Source: an uncultured Clostridia bacterium
Lineage (GTDB): Bacteria > Bacillota > Clostridia > Oscillospirales > Acutalibacteraceae
Length of the DNA: 59,754 bases
Assembly (NCBI GenBank): GCA_947168445.1
Contig: CAMVLW010000009.1
Span: 1-59,754 of the forward strand
Direction of reading: 5' to 3'
Below, piece by piece: positions 59,721 to 59,754 of the stretch; within the stretch, counting starts at the first letter, position 1, and the number at the start of each line of letters is the position of its first letter. The notes under the pieces were generated by a model. The model ran no database searches, was not told the origin of the DNA, and was given only the letters and a program-made list of their open reading frames with translations. A program made the translations under genes and the position numbers.

Positions 59721-59754
59721 AGGACAGAGAAATAATTAAAAGAATATTTACAAT

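Noticed and set aside
58180-59754. cas1, cas2 or the rest of cas4 downstream of the array
   Set aside because: No frame beyond the array has any resemblance; the DNA after 59317 is the non-coding flank with two terminators.

Overview
This window looks like the chromosome of a Gram-positive, endospore-forming anaerobe of the Clostridia, most likely Oscillospirales/Ruminococcaceae. The evidence is a complete spoIIIAA-AH operon, yqfC/yqfD, a YlbJ-like protein, a spoIIIE/ftsK gene, a CIRCE-controlled groESL operon, AddAB in place of RecBCD, an indolepyruvate:ferredoxin oxidoreductase cluster typical of anaerobes, and a secreted enzyme ending in a type I dockerin (a cellulosome-type module). The housekeeping part is clearly GC-rich, while the last 8 kb (cas genes) is visibly richer in A/T. 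No species can be assigned from the sequence alone.

Layout. 1-2.8 kb: groES-groEL (minus strand, CIRCE) and a divergent small lipoprotein. 2.9-7.2 kb: iorA-iorB-[MITE-like palindrome]-paaK-ACT, an aryl-2-oxoacid oxidation/aryl-CoA ligase cluster. 7.2-7.95 kb: gene-free, filled with three different hairpin or palindromic repeats. 7.95-14.9 kb: the nusB-(TsaD-like)-xseA-dnaE-amidohydrolase operon. 15-19.6 kb: the spoIIIA operon with a sigma-E-like -10 element. 19.7-25.8 kb: dacF-type carboxypeptidase, recG, fakA-like and ymdB-like genes. 25.8-30.8 kb: yqfD/yqfC, divergent ylbJ-like, asnB and a PAP2 phosphatase. 30.8-36 kb: a lipoprotein, mscL with an added zinc ribbon, tyrS, and the dockerin protein. 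36-45 kb: addA/addB/ygiQ. 44.9-45.4 kb: a four-helix-bundle (S23-type) gene bracketed by inverted 7-bp tandem repeats. 45.4-51.4 kb: ftsK/spoIIIE, uppP, tepA-like and a CNNM/CBS protein. 51.5 kb: tRNA-Pro(GGG). 51.6-59.6 kb: a CRISPR-Cas island.

The most unusual region is the island. It holds the type I-C interference genes cas3-cas5c-cas8c-cas7 and then an 18-repeat array, with no complete cas4, no cas1 or cas2 and no leader. Cas7 is followed, with a 1-nt stop/start overlap, by about 20 codons of the amino terminus of a type I-C Cas4, and this reading frame runs straight into the first CRISPR repeat. This looks like a deletion scar that removed most of cas4, cas1, cas2, the leader and probably the newest spacers, and froze an interference-only system. 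The island lies directly behind tRNA-Pro. It is bracketed by two diverged direct copies of a roughly 260-325 bp segment, each starting at the tRNA 3' end sequence CCGACCAATA and each containing two terminator-like hairpins. The arrangement resembles the attachment ends of a tRNA-targeting integrative element whose recombinase is gone.

A second theme is the number of short non-coding repeats between genes: 7-bp-periodic arrays at five or more loci, two large palindromes that resemble MITEs, a CTGTCATTCTGAGC hairpin element, and a 65-70 bp element present twice.
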